From CAVVVS01 sp963751355 (GTDB lineage Bacteria > Bacteroidota > Ignavibacteria > Ignavibacteriales > Ignavibacteriaceae), in contig CAVVVS010000045.1 in assembly GCA_963751355.1 (NCBI GenBank), positions 1 to 39,887 on the forward strand: a DNA stretch of 39,887 nt, given 5' to 3'. This document shows, one piece after another, positions 31,364-39,887 of this stretch. Below the pieces are notes generated by a model. It had not been told where the DNA came from. It was given only the letters and a program-made list of their open reading frames with translations, and searched no databases. The position numbers and the translations under genes are program-made. The first letter of the stretch is position 1. Every line of letters starts with the position of its first letter.

Positions 31364-33091
31364 ATGAAAAAAAGATTAAAACTAAACGACGTACCCGAAA
31401 TTACTTCAATACAGGATATGCTGCTAAAATCAGCAAAAAAATATTCGGGGAAAATTGCCCTCGAAGATTTAGCTGATACTCCAATTTCAAAAGTAACTTA
31501 CAACCAGCTTTTACAAAATATTTTAAAATTCGGAAACTCATTAAAAGAACTGGGATTGAAAGAACGGACTCATATTGCACTTATAGGAGAAAACAGGGCC
31601 CAATGGGGAATAACATTTTTAACGTCGATGTTATTCAATTATGTAATTGTACCTATAGATAAAAACTTAAACACGAATGAAATACTAAATATCATTCACG
31701 AATCCGACGCCGAAGCAATTGTTTTTTCCGGTTCTTTCGAAGATATCCTGCGCGAAAAAAAACCTTCTTTAAAAAATTTAAAGCATTATATTGGAATGGA
31801 TACGCCTGTCGGAAAGGACGGCTTTCATTCAATGAGCGGCATGATTGATAAAAGTATTCCTGCAGAGATTAATAATCTTCCCAAAATAAATCCGGATGAA
31901 ATGGCTGAAATAATTTTCACTTCGGGTTCGCTCGGAAGAGCTAAAGGTGTTATGCTCAGTCAGAAAAACCTTGCATCAAACTTAATGGCAATGATTCAGG
32001 TTATGATGATCTACCCCGAAGACAGATTTCTTTCCGTACTGCCTATTCATCATACTTACGAGTGTACGTGCGGATTTTTATGCCCGGTATATTGCGGAGC
32101 GTCGGCGCATTATGCCAGATCATTAAAAACCATTTTGGAAGATATTCAAACCGTAAAAGCAACCATGATGCTTGGTGTTCCCCTACTATTCGATAAAATG
32201 TTTAAAAGAATTACCAAATCGATTCATGAAGATAAAATAAAATCTAAGATAGTGCCCTCATTAATAAAAGTTACCAACGCTATTGAAAAATTAGGATGGA
32301 GTAATGCCAAGAAAAAAATATTCAAGGAATTACACGAAAAATTCGGCGGACAGATAAGAGTTTTTATTGCTGGGGGTGCTGCTCCTGATCCTCTTGTAGC
32401 AAAAGGATTAAGAGAATTCGGTTTCAATTTTATACAGGGTTACGGCTTAACGGAAACCTCACCCATTTTAGCATTAAATCCGTTGAATAACTTTAAGGAT
32501 GATGCAGCAGGCATTCCTCTGCCTAATGTTGAACTCAAAATTAATAATCCATCACCTGACGGAATAGGCGAAGTTTATGCGAAAGCGCCTAATGTAATGC
32601 TGGGTTACTATAAAAATCAAAAATTAACAGACGATTCATTTGAAAATGGCTGGTTTAAAACAGGAGATTTGGGTTTTATCGACAACGATGGTTTTCTACA
32701 TATTTCCGGAAGAAAGAAGAACGTGATAATATCTAAAAACGGGGAGAATGTTTTTCCAGAGGAAATCGAAGATTTATTAAACAGGAACGCTTTTGTTATG
32801 GAATCATTGATATACGGAGAAAAAGATCCGAAACAGGACGAAATAATTGCTGCACAGATCGTAGTCGATGCGGAAGCACTAATTGAATACTCCGAACAAA
32901 ACAATGTCAGCATCACCGATGACTTAATAAATGAAAAAATAGGCGGAGTTATTAAAGAAATAAACAAGGAACTTCCACTTCATAAACGGATAAAAGAATT
33001 CTACATACGAGAAGATGAATTTGAAAAGACAACCACACAAAAAATTAAAAGATATCTTGTAAAAAAAGAACGGGTTGTTTCTGAGAATTAA
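31364..33091 (+). CDS. AMP-forming long-chain acyl-CoA ligase
   Basis: 575 residues of the ANL superfamily, activating a carboxylic acid as acyl-adenylate and then the CoA thioester; fatty acid is the likely substrate. Motifs: TSGSLGRAKGV (186-196), a variant of the TSGTTGxPKG P-loop; GYGLTETSP for adenine binding; GWFKTGDLGFIDNDGFLHISGRKKNVIISKNGENVFPEE hinge and A8 region; C-terminal lysine near TTTQKIKRYLV. It is most like FAA1/long-chain ligases. It follows alkB, and alkane-derived fatty acids would need such a ligase before beta-oxidation, so the two genes fit one pathway. GAGGGG precedes the ATG. It ends convergent with the alpha/beta hydrolase. Confidence 0.93.
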   Translation: MKKRLKLNDVPEITSIQDMLLKSAKKYSGKIALEDLADTPISKVTYNQLLQNILKFGNSLKELGLKERTHIALIGENRAQWGITFLTSMLFNYVIVPIDKNLNTNEILNIIHESDAEAIVFSGSFEDILREKKPSLKNLKHYIGMDTPVGKDGFHSMSGMIDKSIPAEINNLPKINPDEMAEIIFTSGSLGRAKGVMLSQKNLASNLMAMIQVMMIYPEDRFLSVLPIHHTYECTCGFLCPVYCGASAHYARSLKTILEDIQTVKATMMLGVPLLFDKMFKRITKSIHEDKIKSKIVPSLIKVTNAIEKLGWSNAKKKIFKELHEKFGGQIRVFIAGGAAPDPLVAKGLREFGFNFIQGYGLTETSPILALNPLNNFKDDAAGIPLPNVELKINNPSPDGIGEVYAKAPNVMLGYYKNQKLTDDSFENGWFKTGDLGFIDNDGFLHISGRKKNVIISKNGENVFPEEIEDLLNRNAFVMESLIYGEKDPKQDEIIAAQIVVDAEALIEYSEQNNVSITDDLINEKIGGVIKEINKELPLHKRIKEFYIREDEFEKTTTQKIKRYLVKKERVVSEN

Positions 33092-33186
33092 TTTGTATTT
33101 TTCTGTTAGTAATATCGCGTTTGATTAAAATTGAAGATATTTATTTGAATCTCTGATTTATACAACTAAATTAATCATTACAATTT

Positions 33187-33981
33187 TTACCCAAAGTTAT
33201 TATTTAAGAAATCCAGTAAGTACTTATTAAATAAATTCGGGTTTTCAACCGGACTCATATGCGCTGCACCCGGTATTGTATGAAATTTGGAACTCAGAAT
33301 CATTCCCGATAATTTCTTCATTGTATCCGGAGGTGTTAATCTGTCTTCTTCACCGCATACCACTAAAGTCGGAATTTTGATTTGTGAAAGATACACAGTT
33401 GTATCGGTTCTTCCCGCCATGGCAAGCAGACAACCTTTCAATCCTACCGGAGAATATTGAGCAGAGTTTTCTATTATTTCAGTAAATTTATCTGAATGAT
33501 TTTCCATAAAATCTGCAGTGAAACATTTTCTTATAAATTCTCGGGTAAAATTTTTCACTCCTTCCGAGTTTATTTTTTTTACATCCGCTGCCCTGTTTAA
33601 TTTTACTTCGTTGGTGTCAGCATTACTCTTCGTATCGCAAAGAATCAAACCGCTAAACTTTTCTTCCATTTTTTCAACGGCTCTTAATGAAATATATCCT
33701 CCCATCGACAAACCGCAAAGGACAGGTTTAATGACACCGGTTTCTTCCATCACTGCTTCTAAATCATCCACAAATGATTCCATCGTATACTGCCCGTCCC
33801 CGGGATTGGATTTTCCGAGTCCACGTATATCATATGTTATACAATTATATTTTGATTTCAGTTTGTCGATTTGATTTTCCCACATGTTATGATCATAAGG
33901 AAAACCATGAACAAAAATAACAGGTAAACTATTTTTTTTACCCACTTGAAAAATTGAAATATTTTCTTTTATTGATGTCAT
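33187..33981 (-). CDS. Alpha/beta hydrolase
   Basis: 264 residues, cytosolic alpha/beta-hydrolase fold enzyme. Oxyanion-hole region VIFVHGFPYDHNMW (21-34), GLGKS strand-turn (54-58), nucleophile elbow GLSMGG with Ser92, acid Asp213 (CGEEDRLTP) and base His241 (GAAHMSPVENP) complete the triad. Overall it resembles 3-oxoadipate enol-lactonase (PcaD)-like and related esterases, but no pca gene is near, so the substrate is unassigned; an esterase role alongside alkane/fatty-acid use is only a guess. AAGGAG precedes the ATG. It is divergent from the DUF3078 gene across 61 bases. Confidence 0.9.
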   Translation of the reverse strand: MTSIKENISIFQVGKKNSLPVIFVHGFPYDHNMWENQIDKLKSKYNCITYDIRGLGKSNPGDGQYTMESFVDDLEAVMEETGVIKPVLCGLSMGGYISLRAVEKMEEKFSGLILCDTKSNADTNEVKLNRAADVKKINSEGVKNFTREFIRKCFTADFMENHSDKFTEIIENSAQYSPVGLKGCLLAMAGRTDTTVYLSQIKIPTLVVCGEEDRLTPPDTMKKLSGMILSSKFHTIPGAAHMSPVENPNLFNKYLLDFLNNNFG

Positions 33982-34042
33982 TGTAAAACTCCTTTTTATT
34001 TACATGCCCAATATTCAAATGTTATAAGATAAGGAATCATTA

Positions 34043-34891
34043 ATGAATAACAAGATTGTTTTATTTATAATCTGCACAATAATTTTAGGTGGGAGTCTCT
34101 TTGCCAAAAAAGATACAACAAAGGTAATTGGCTGGTATCCGAAGGCTATAGCAGGATTAAATATTAGTCAACTTTCTTTAAAAAACTGGACACAGGGCGG
34201 CGATAACTCAATTACCTGGACGGTCACTCTTAACGGTGGAATTAACTATTTTTCACCGATATGGCAATTCAAAAACAATATAAAAGCCGCTTACGGTAGA
34301 ACAAAACTTGGTGGACAAGATTTTAGAACGAATGATAACGAATTATATTTGGAAAGTGTTTTTTCCAGACATTTAGGCTGGGCAGTGGATCCTTTTATCA
34401 GCAATAGTATTCGAACTTCTATCACAACAGGATATTCATATAAAAAAGATCCCCCTGCCAAAATTGCAGGATTTTTTGACCCGGGTTATGTTACTCAAAG
34501 TCTCGGTTTCACTTACGATAAATTGATGGTAATAAAAACCAGAATGGGACTCGCTGTTCAGGAGGTTTTTACGAATCAATTCAGGCAGTACACAAACGAT
34601 ACTTCTACAACAAAAAAAGAAGCTTTTAAATTCGAAACCGGACTGGAATCGGTAACCAACGGCAAGTTTAAAATTGCGCAAAATATAAAGATGAAGAGCA
34701 GTTTACGTTTGTTTACCCGTTTCGAAAGTCTCAATGTTTGGGACGTCCGCTGGGATAATGCAGTTATTGCAAAAGTTAATTCATTTTTAAATGTTAATGT
34801 CACTTACCTGTTGATATATCAAAAAGACCAATCATTGAAAACTCAAATGAAAGAGGGTTTGAGATTGGGATTTATATATACAATTTTGTAA
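34043..34891 (+). CDS. DUF3078 outer-membrane-like protein
   Basis: 282 residues, signal peptide at about 1-21. The DUF3078 signature is visible early: GLNISQLSLKNWTQGGDNSITWTVTLNGG (38-66). The rest is alternating amphipathic strands with ITTGYSYKKDPPAKIAGFFDPGY, an odd Pro-rich loop, ending in MKEGLRLGFIYTIL, a barrel-type last strand. DUF3078 proteins are typical of Bacteroidota and have no known biochemical role; an outer-membrane barrel is inferred. AAGGA precedes the ATG. It shares a 61-base divergent region with the alpha/beta hydrolase gene. Confidence 0.88.
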   Translation: MNNKIVLFIICTIILGGSLFAKKDTTKVIGWYPKAIAGLNISQLSLKNWTQGGDNSITWTVTLNGGINYFSPIWQFKNNIKAAYGRTKLGGQDFRTNDNELYLESVFSRHLGWAVDPFISNSIRTSITTGYSYKKDPPAKIAGFFDPGYVTQSLGFTYDKLMVIKTRMGLAVQEVFTNQFRQYTNDTSTTKKEAFKFETGLESVTNGKFKIAQNIKMKSSLRLFTRFESLNVWDVRWDNAVIAKVNSFLNVNVTYLLIYQKDQSLKTQMKEGLRLGFIYTIL

Positions 34892-35210
34892 CCTGTAAAA
34901 TTCTTGATTTATAATAAAGCATTTTATCAAAGATTTATTAAATTTATAGCTAATTACTCTTTTGATTTTTAATTTTACCCGTAGATCACCGAATCTGTAA
35001 TAAAGAATAAAATTGACGAAGGTACACTTTGCGGAATTGTAAAAGGACATGTTTACGGAATAATAAAACATGTGTCAATCATTTGTGTGCTTTTTATGTT
35101 TCTGCATCAAACCTGTTTTTAGGCTCTTAAATTAAAATTATACTTGAGAACTCACGGTTTATGGAAATCATTTTCTCGACCGTTCATTTTAAAAATTATT
35201 TATTGATATA
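34892..35210. other. Noncoding region upstream of glgA
   Basis: 319 bases with no gene. It contains a hairpin ACATGTTT (35047-35054)/AAACATGT (35066-35073) with an 11-base loop. No convincing promoter or terminator was found. Confidence 0.4.
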
Positions 35211-36683
35211 ATGAAAGTCACGTTCGTTTCATCGGAAATTTTCCCTTATGCCAAAACCGGGGGACTGGCAGATGTTTCAGGTTCCCTGCCTAAAGCCCTA
35301 TCAAAATTAGACTGCAATGTGAAGATTTTCATGCCTAAATATTACTCTATAGACAATTCAAAATTTGAACTGCAATATAACAATGACATCGGTGAGTTCG
35401 GAGTTCAGGTTGGCAGTCATAAACGTTTGGCTCGCATTTTAAATGCTACGCTTCCCGGTTCAATGGTTGAAATATACTTAATAGATTGTCCTCATTATTT
35501 TCATAGAGATAGTCTTTATACAGACGGCTGCGATGAAGACGAAAGATTCATCTTTTTCAACAAGGCCGTTATTGAAATCCTTAAACGTATTAATTGGATT
35601 CCTGATATTATTCATTGCAATGACTGGCAGACAGGTCTGATTCCGTTATACATAAAAAATAACTTCAAAACGGATGGATTATTTGACTCCACAGCAGCTT
35701 TATTTACTATACACAACATTGAATACCAAGGACTTTTTTCAAAACATACTTTAAAGCACGCAAATATTGATGATAAATTATTTTATCCCACCGGTCCTGT
35801 TGAGTTTTTCGAAAAAGTCTCTTTCCTAAAAACCGGAATAGTTTTTTCGGATGTTATAAATACAGTTAGTAATACGTACGCAAAAGAGCTGCTTACCTCG
35901 GAATTCGGAGCAGGAATGGAAAATATACTGATAGAAAGAAAAAATGATTTTTTCGGTATCTTAAACGGTGCAAATTATACGGATTGGGATCCTGAAACAG
36001 ATAGCTGTATTCCTTATAAGTATTCTGCCAAAGATCTTTCGGGAAAATTAAAAAACAAAAAATATCTTTCAGACCGTTTCAAATTAATATTCAATCAAGA
36101 TTTGCCTCTAATCGGAATGGTTTCGAGAATGGTAGATCAAAAAGGATTTGATATTTTTCAGAAGATTGCCGAAGATTTAATGAAGCTGGATGCAAACTGG
36201 ATAATACTGGGCAGCGGAGAAAGTGAGTATGAGAATATGTTTCGTTTACTTGAAGAAAAATATCCTTCAAAAGTCTCTGTCCATATTGGGTATAATGATG
36301 AACTTTCTCATCTAATTGAAGCCGCGGCAGATATTTTCCTTATGCCTTCACATTTTGAACCTTGCGGACTCAATCAAATATATAGTCTTAAATACGGTAC
36401 GGTTCCGGTTGTAAGAAAAACCGGAGGACTTGCAGATACCGTGTTTGATTGGGATGACAGTAAAATGACGACTAAAACAGGAACCGGATTTTTATTTAAA
36501 GATTATACCGGAAAAGCTTTAATTGAATCCGTCAATAGAGCTTTAAAGACTTTTCGTGATAAAAAATCATGGGACCGGATCCGGAAAAACGGAATGGTAA
36601 TGGATTATTCATGGAATATTTCCGCAAAAGAGTATTTGAATTTATATGAAATTGCACTCGATAGAAGGGGAAAAAGAAAGTAA
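35211..36683 (+). CDS. glgA: Glycogen synthase (ADP-glucose, GT5)
   Basis: 490 residues, cytosolic GT-B enzyme extending alpha-1,4-glucan from ADP-glucose. The N-terminus MKVTFVSSEIFPYAKTGGLADVSGSLPKAL (1-30) carries the KTGGL ADP-glucose motif (15-19). DIIHCNDWQTGLIPLY, TIHNIEYQGLF and GILNGANYTDWDP follow, and the C-terminal PSHFEPCGLNQIYSLKYGTVPVVRKTGGLADTV has the catalytic Glu region and second KTGGL. Length is normal. There is no other glycogen gene in the window, so it is regulated separately from glgB or glgC. The start has no obvious ribosome site. It indicates carbon storage as glycogen. Confidence 0.97.
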   Translation: MKVTFVSSEIFPYAKTGGLADVSGSLPKALSKLDCNVKIFMPKYYSIDNSKFELQYNNDIGEFGVQVGSHKRLARILNATLPGSMVEIYLIDCPHYFHRDSLYTDGCDEDERFIFFNKAVIEILKRINWIPDIIHCNDWQTGLIPLYIKNNFKTDGLFDSTAALFTIHNIEYQGLFSKHTLKHANIDDKLFYPTGPVEFFEKVSFLKTGIVFSDVINTVSNTYAKELLTSEFGAGMENILIERKNDFFGILNGANYTDWDPETDSCIPYKYSAKDLSGKLKNKKYLSDRFKLIFNQDLPLIGMVSRMVDQKGFDIFQKIAEDLMKLDANWIILGSGESEYENMFRLLEEKYPSKVSVHIGYNDELSHLIEAAADIFLMPSHFEPCGLNQIYSLKYGTVPVVRKTGGLADTVFDWDDSKMTTKTGTGFLFKDYTGKALIESVNRALKTFRDKKSWDRIRKNGMVMDYSWNISAKEYLNLYEIALDRRGKRK

Positions 36684-36921
36684 GACTCTTTTGTAATTGA
36701 AATCATTCGTCAATTGTAATTATTATATATTTAGTTTAGTTTAGAAAATTAAGTTCATGTATATCTTTAAACATTTAATATAACATATAACACTACTGAA
36801 ATTGTTTTCAAATTTAATTTATATTGCTTACCCACCCTGAATACTTAAAACTTTTTATAACCAATTTCATTTTACATATTTCAATTAAAATAGTTTCTTT
36901 AACAATCAGCAAGGAACGAAA

Positions 36922-39887
36922 ATGAATAAATTTTCAAAGGCAAACAAATGGAAATTACTGTTGAGTGTTTCTCTTTTTCTTTTAGTAAGTGCAATTATTT
37001 TTTCAACTTATGCCCAGGAAAAATCTAAGACGGATACTACCGATATTCTGAAAGAATTAAAATTCCGGAATATTGGACCGGCGGTTGCAGGCGGACGTGT
37101 TAGTTCGGTTGTAGGAATACCTGGAAATCCCAATATTTACTATGTTGGAGCCGCAGGCGGAGGGGTTTGGAAAACTACCGATGCTGGGCATTCCTGGAGA
37201 GCAATATTTGAAAAACAGCCGACTTCTTCAATCGGTGCTATAGCGCTTGCTCCTTCAAATCCAAACCTGGTTTGGGTTGGAACTGGAGAGGCGAATATTA
37301 GGAATGACATAGCCGACGGAAAAGGAATATTCTTTTCTCCCGACGGCGGACAGACATGGAAAGATATGGGATTAAATAACGCCGGACAAATATCAAAAAT
37401 CATAATCGATCCTACAAATCCGGATATTGTTTTTGTTGCTGCAATCGGTCATGCCTGGGCTCCGAATAAAGAGCGCGGTTTATTTAAAACTACCGACGGC
37501 GGAAAAACATGGAAAAAAGTTCTCTTTGTTAATGATACTACCGGAGCAACCGATGTTGTGTTCGAACCAGGGAACCCTCAAGTAATGCTTGCCGCTACCT
37601 GGCAGGTTATCCGTTATCCCTGGAAATTGGATAATGGTGGAAAGGGCAGCGGTATTTATAAATCAATTGACGGTGGTAGTACCTGGACGAAGGTAACAAA
37701 GGATTTACCGAAAGGCCTAATCGGAAGAATAGCTTTCGCAACGTCTCCGTCCAATTCCGAACATGTTTATGCTTTAATTGAAGCGAAACACGGACTTCTT
37801 TGGGACTCTCATGATTTTGGAAAAAGCTGGAAAATGGTAAGCGATAATCATACGCTTGATGTTCGTCCTTTTTATTTCTCGACTATGGAAGTTGATCCCA
37901 AAAACGATGAACATGTTTATTTCCTTTCGTTCTTAATGAGTGAATCGAAAGACGGCGGGAAAACTGTAAAAACCATTGCACGTGGAGTTCACGTGGATTA
38001 TCATGCTATCTGGATCGATCCTACAAATACTGACCGTATGATTGTTGGAAATGACGGAGGAGTTTTTCAATCTCGCGATGCAGGTAAAACCTGGCGTTAT
38101 TTTGATAATATACCGATAGAGCAGTTTTACCAAGTAGCAACCGATACTTTATTAGCTTATCATATCGGCGGCGGTTTACAGGATAATAATGCATGGTACG
38201 GCCCATCAAGAAATCTGCACGGTAGAAATATTGACGGATCAAAATGGTATCCTGTTGCAGGGGGCGACGGTGAGTACGTTGTGCCTGCTCCCAGCAACCC
38301 TGATATAATTTATTCCGAAGCTCAAGACGGATGGCTAAACAGGCTTGATAAAAAAACGGGCATGTCTGCATCGATTCGTCCTTATCTCTTTGACGTATCG
38401 GATATGAAACCGGCAGATTTGAAATACAGATTTAATTGGACCACGCCTATTGCCGTTTCGTACCATAATGCAGATGATGTGTATCTAGGTGCTAATGTTC
38501 TATTCAATACAACCGACGGCGGAAGAAGCTGGAAAGTTATTAGCCCCGATTTAACAACCAACGATAAAAGTAAGCAGCAAATCAGCGGAGGACCTATACA
38601 GTATGATATAAGCGGTGCAGAAACATATTGCACTATTTTATCCATTGGTCTTTCACCGCAAAACGATAATGTAATATGGGTCGGCACGGATGACGGTCAG
38701 GTACAATTTACTAATGACGGTGGAAAAAGCTGGACTAATGTAACTAAGAATATTCCAGGCTTGCCTAAATGGGGAAGGGTTTATCAGATAGAGGTTTCAC
38801 CGTTTTCGCCCTCTACCTGTTATATTGCCGTTGATTTTCATATGCTCGACAATAATAAACCATATGTTTATAAAACCGATAACGACGGAAATACATGGAC
38901 TGCAATTTCCAGCGGTTTACCATCCGATGAGCCCGTACATGTAGTACGTGAGGATCCCAACCAAAAAGGATTTTTAGTAGCAGGAACCGAAACGGGATTG
39001 TTCTACTCAAATAATAGCGGCGAAACGTGGCAGCCGCTTAAGAGCAACTTTCCAACTGCTCCAGTATGGGATCTTAAATTCGTTAAGAAAAACCATGATT
39101 TGGTTGTAGCAACTCACGGACGAGGCGTGTTTGTGTTAGATAATATTACTCCTGTTGAGGAAATAACTAAGAAAATAGAAAATAGTGATTTCCACTTATT
39201 CAGTATTTTACCGGCATACTTTTTTCATTACTGGTACAAAGGCGATTCCAATAACTTATCAAAATATACTGCTCCTAATCCTCCCAATGGTGCAGTCATT
39301 GATTATTATCTTAAGCATTCCAAGAACAAGAAAAAAGAACAAAAGGAAAAAGAAAAGAAACCCAAGAAAAATCATAAAAACTCCGTTAAGATTGAAATAA
39401 CAGATATGAGTGGCGCATTTGTCGATAGTCTTTCGGGCACTTCACATAACGGAATTAACAGAGTAGAATGGAATTTAAGATACCAGGGTTCCAAACCGTT
39501 AGATTCAGACACCGCGCACGGAAGACACTCATCACGCCATAATGGTCCTAAAGTACTGCCGGGCAAATATAAGGTTGATGTTACGGCAAACGGCAAAACT
39601 GAGACACAGATTGTTGATGTAAAAACCGATCCTAATATTCATTATAATATGTCCGCAGCGAAGGCACAGCTCAAGGCGTCTTTAAAGATGCGTGATGATG
39701 TTTCAGCCTTTAACAAGATGATCAACGGTATTGATAATATAAAATCACAAATAGCAAATATTAAACAAGCCGTTAAAACTTCTTACGGTGATCAGCCGGA
39801 TGTAAAGAAGGAGTACGATGCTCTCTTGAAAAAGGCGCATTTAATAGATTCGACTCTATCTAGCAAGACGCAACTGAATGAATATAG
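36922..39887 (+). CDS. Secreted VPS10/sortilin-like Asp-box propeller protein, 3' end cut by window
   Basis: At least 988 residues, open to the last base of the window, so incomplete at the C-terminus. A signal peptide (about 1-32, ending TYAQ) follows an ATG at 36922 with AAGGAA upstream. It then has about ten Asp-box (BNR) motifs of form S/T-x-D-x-G-x-T-W, such as TTDGGKTW, SPDGGQTW and SIDGGSTW, spread over residues 80 to 700, forming two propeller-like domains. The start (LKFRNIGPAVAGGRVSSVVG) is typical of proteins labelled VPS10 or glycosyl hydrolase in Bacteroidota. Near residues 795-820 is a Lys/Glu-rich linker, then a beta-sandwich and a helical end. Glycosidase activity is unproven; protein or glycan binding is equally plausible. 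It lies 238 bases after glgA. Confidence 0.9.
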   Translation, partial: MNKFSKANKWKLLLSVSLFLLVSAIIFSTYAQEKSKTDTTDILKELKFRNIGPAVAGGRVSSVVGIPGNPNIYYVGAAGGGVWKTTDAGHSWRAIFEKQPTSSIGAIALAPSNPNLVWVGTGEANIRNDIADGKGIFFSPDGGQTWKDMGLNNAGQISKIIIDPTNPDIVFVAAIGHAWAPNKERGLFKTTDGGKTWKKVLFVNDTTGATDVVFEPGNPQVMLAATWQVIRYPWKLDNGGKGSGIYKSIDGGSTWTKVTKDLPKGLIGRIAFATSPSNSEHVYALIEAKHGLLWDSHDFGKSWKMVSDNHTLDVRPFYFSTMEVDPKNDEHVYFLSFLMSESKDGGKTVKTIARGVHVDYHAIWIDPTNTDRMIVGNDGGVFQSRDAGKTWRYFDNIPIEQFYQVATDTLLAYHIGGGLQDNNAWYGPSRNLHGRNIDGSKWYPVAGGDGEYVVPAPSNPDIIYSEAQDGWLNRLDKKTGMSASIRPYLFDVSDMKPADLKYRFNWTTPIAVSYHNADDVYLGANVLFNTTDGGRSWKVISPDLTTNDKSKQQISGGPIQYDISGAETYCTILSIGLSPQNDNVIWVGTDDGQVQFTNDGGKSWTNVTKNIPGLPKWGRVYQIEVSPFSPSTCYIAVDFHMLDNNKPYVYKTDNDGNTWTAISSGLPSDEPVHVVREDPNQKGFLVAGTETGLFYSNNSGETWQPLKSNFPTAPVWDLKFVKKNHDLVVATHGRGVFVLDNITPVEEITKKIENSDFHLFSILPAYFFHYWYKGDSNNLSKYTAPNPPNGAVIDYYLKHSKNKKKEQKEKEKKPKKNHKNSVKIEITDMSGAFVDSLSGTSHNGINRVEWNLRYQGSKPLDSDTAHGRHSSRHNGPKVLPGKYKVDVTANGKTETQIVDVKTDPNIHYNMSAAKAQLKASLKMRDDVSAFNKMINGIDNIKSQIANIKQAVKTSYGDQPDVKKEYDALLKKAHLIDSTLSSKTQLNEY

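Noticed and set aside
37140..39596. Several minus-strand frames opposite the Asp-box protein
   Set aside because: They overlap a long conserved plus-strand gene and show no signal or family features.

Overview
The window is about 36-38% GC by eye and densely coded. Its protein families (DUF2723/TMEM260-like glycosyltransferase, DUF3078, DUF4097, prolyl dipeptidyl-peptidase IV, Asp-box VPS10-like secreted protein, TrpB2, barrel proteins with lipoprotein neighbours) point to the Bacteroidota/Chlorobiota (FCB) group. A textbook Bacteroidota promoter (TTTG-N19-TAATTTTG, 19037-19067) agrees. Many genes also carry strong GGAGG-type ribosome sites, which fits Ignavibacteria or a relative better than classical Bacteroidia. 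This placement is inference; no rRNA or universal marker gene is present.

Layout. 190-4925 (-): envelope cluster of two lipoproteins, a barrel-like protein fused to a transglutaminase-like domain, and a FecR-like/TPR exported protein. 5284-5745 (+): mscL with a C-terminal zinc ribbon, behind a regulatory-looking intergenic region with a perfect 23-bp palindrome. 6020-11514: surface glycan or glycoprotein genes (GT2, DUF2723 GT-C enzyme, GT9) plus a small charged protein. 11539-13455 (-): LOG-like protein and aldo/keto reductase. 13879-17780 (+): ECF sigma factor, zinc anti-sigma factor with HEAT-like repeats, and two exported DUF4097 beta-solenoids built of 18-residue rungs, ending at a strong terminator. 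17851-18758 (-): YceI protein and a small membrane protein. 19119-21022 (+): L-2-hydroxyglutarate oxidase and a phosphoribosyltransferase. 21041-29890 (-): DPP4, TrpB2, two small envelope proteins, an outer-membrane barrel, hemL and a TM1266-like ACT protein. 30079-39887: alkane monooxygenase (alkB), long-chain acyl-CoA synthetase, alpha/beta hydrolase, DUF3078 protein, glycogen synthase and a secreted Asp-box protein cut by the window end.

How the parts work together. The most coherent unit is the ECF operon. A candidate ECF-type promoter lies just upstream of the sigma gene, so autoregulation is likely. The membrane anti-sigma factor has a cytoplasmic zinc finger and an extracytoplasmic HEAT-like domain, and the last two genes make exported repeat proteins that could be the output or the sensed ligand. 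A second theme is alkane use: AlkB has all four diagnostic motifs, a perfect 9-6-9 inverted repeat sits at its upstream region, and an acyl-CoA ligase follows. A third is the uncharacterised envelope cluster at the left edge.

No CRISPR array, tRNA, rRNA, transposase or prophage gene was found. The most novel-looking elements are the sigma/HEAT anti-sigma/solenoid operon with its structured upstream region, and the barrel-transglutaminase/FecR cluster.
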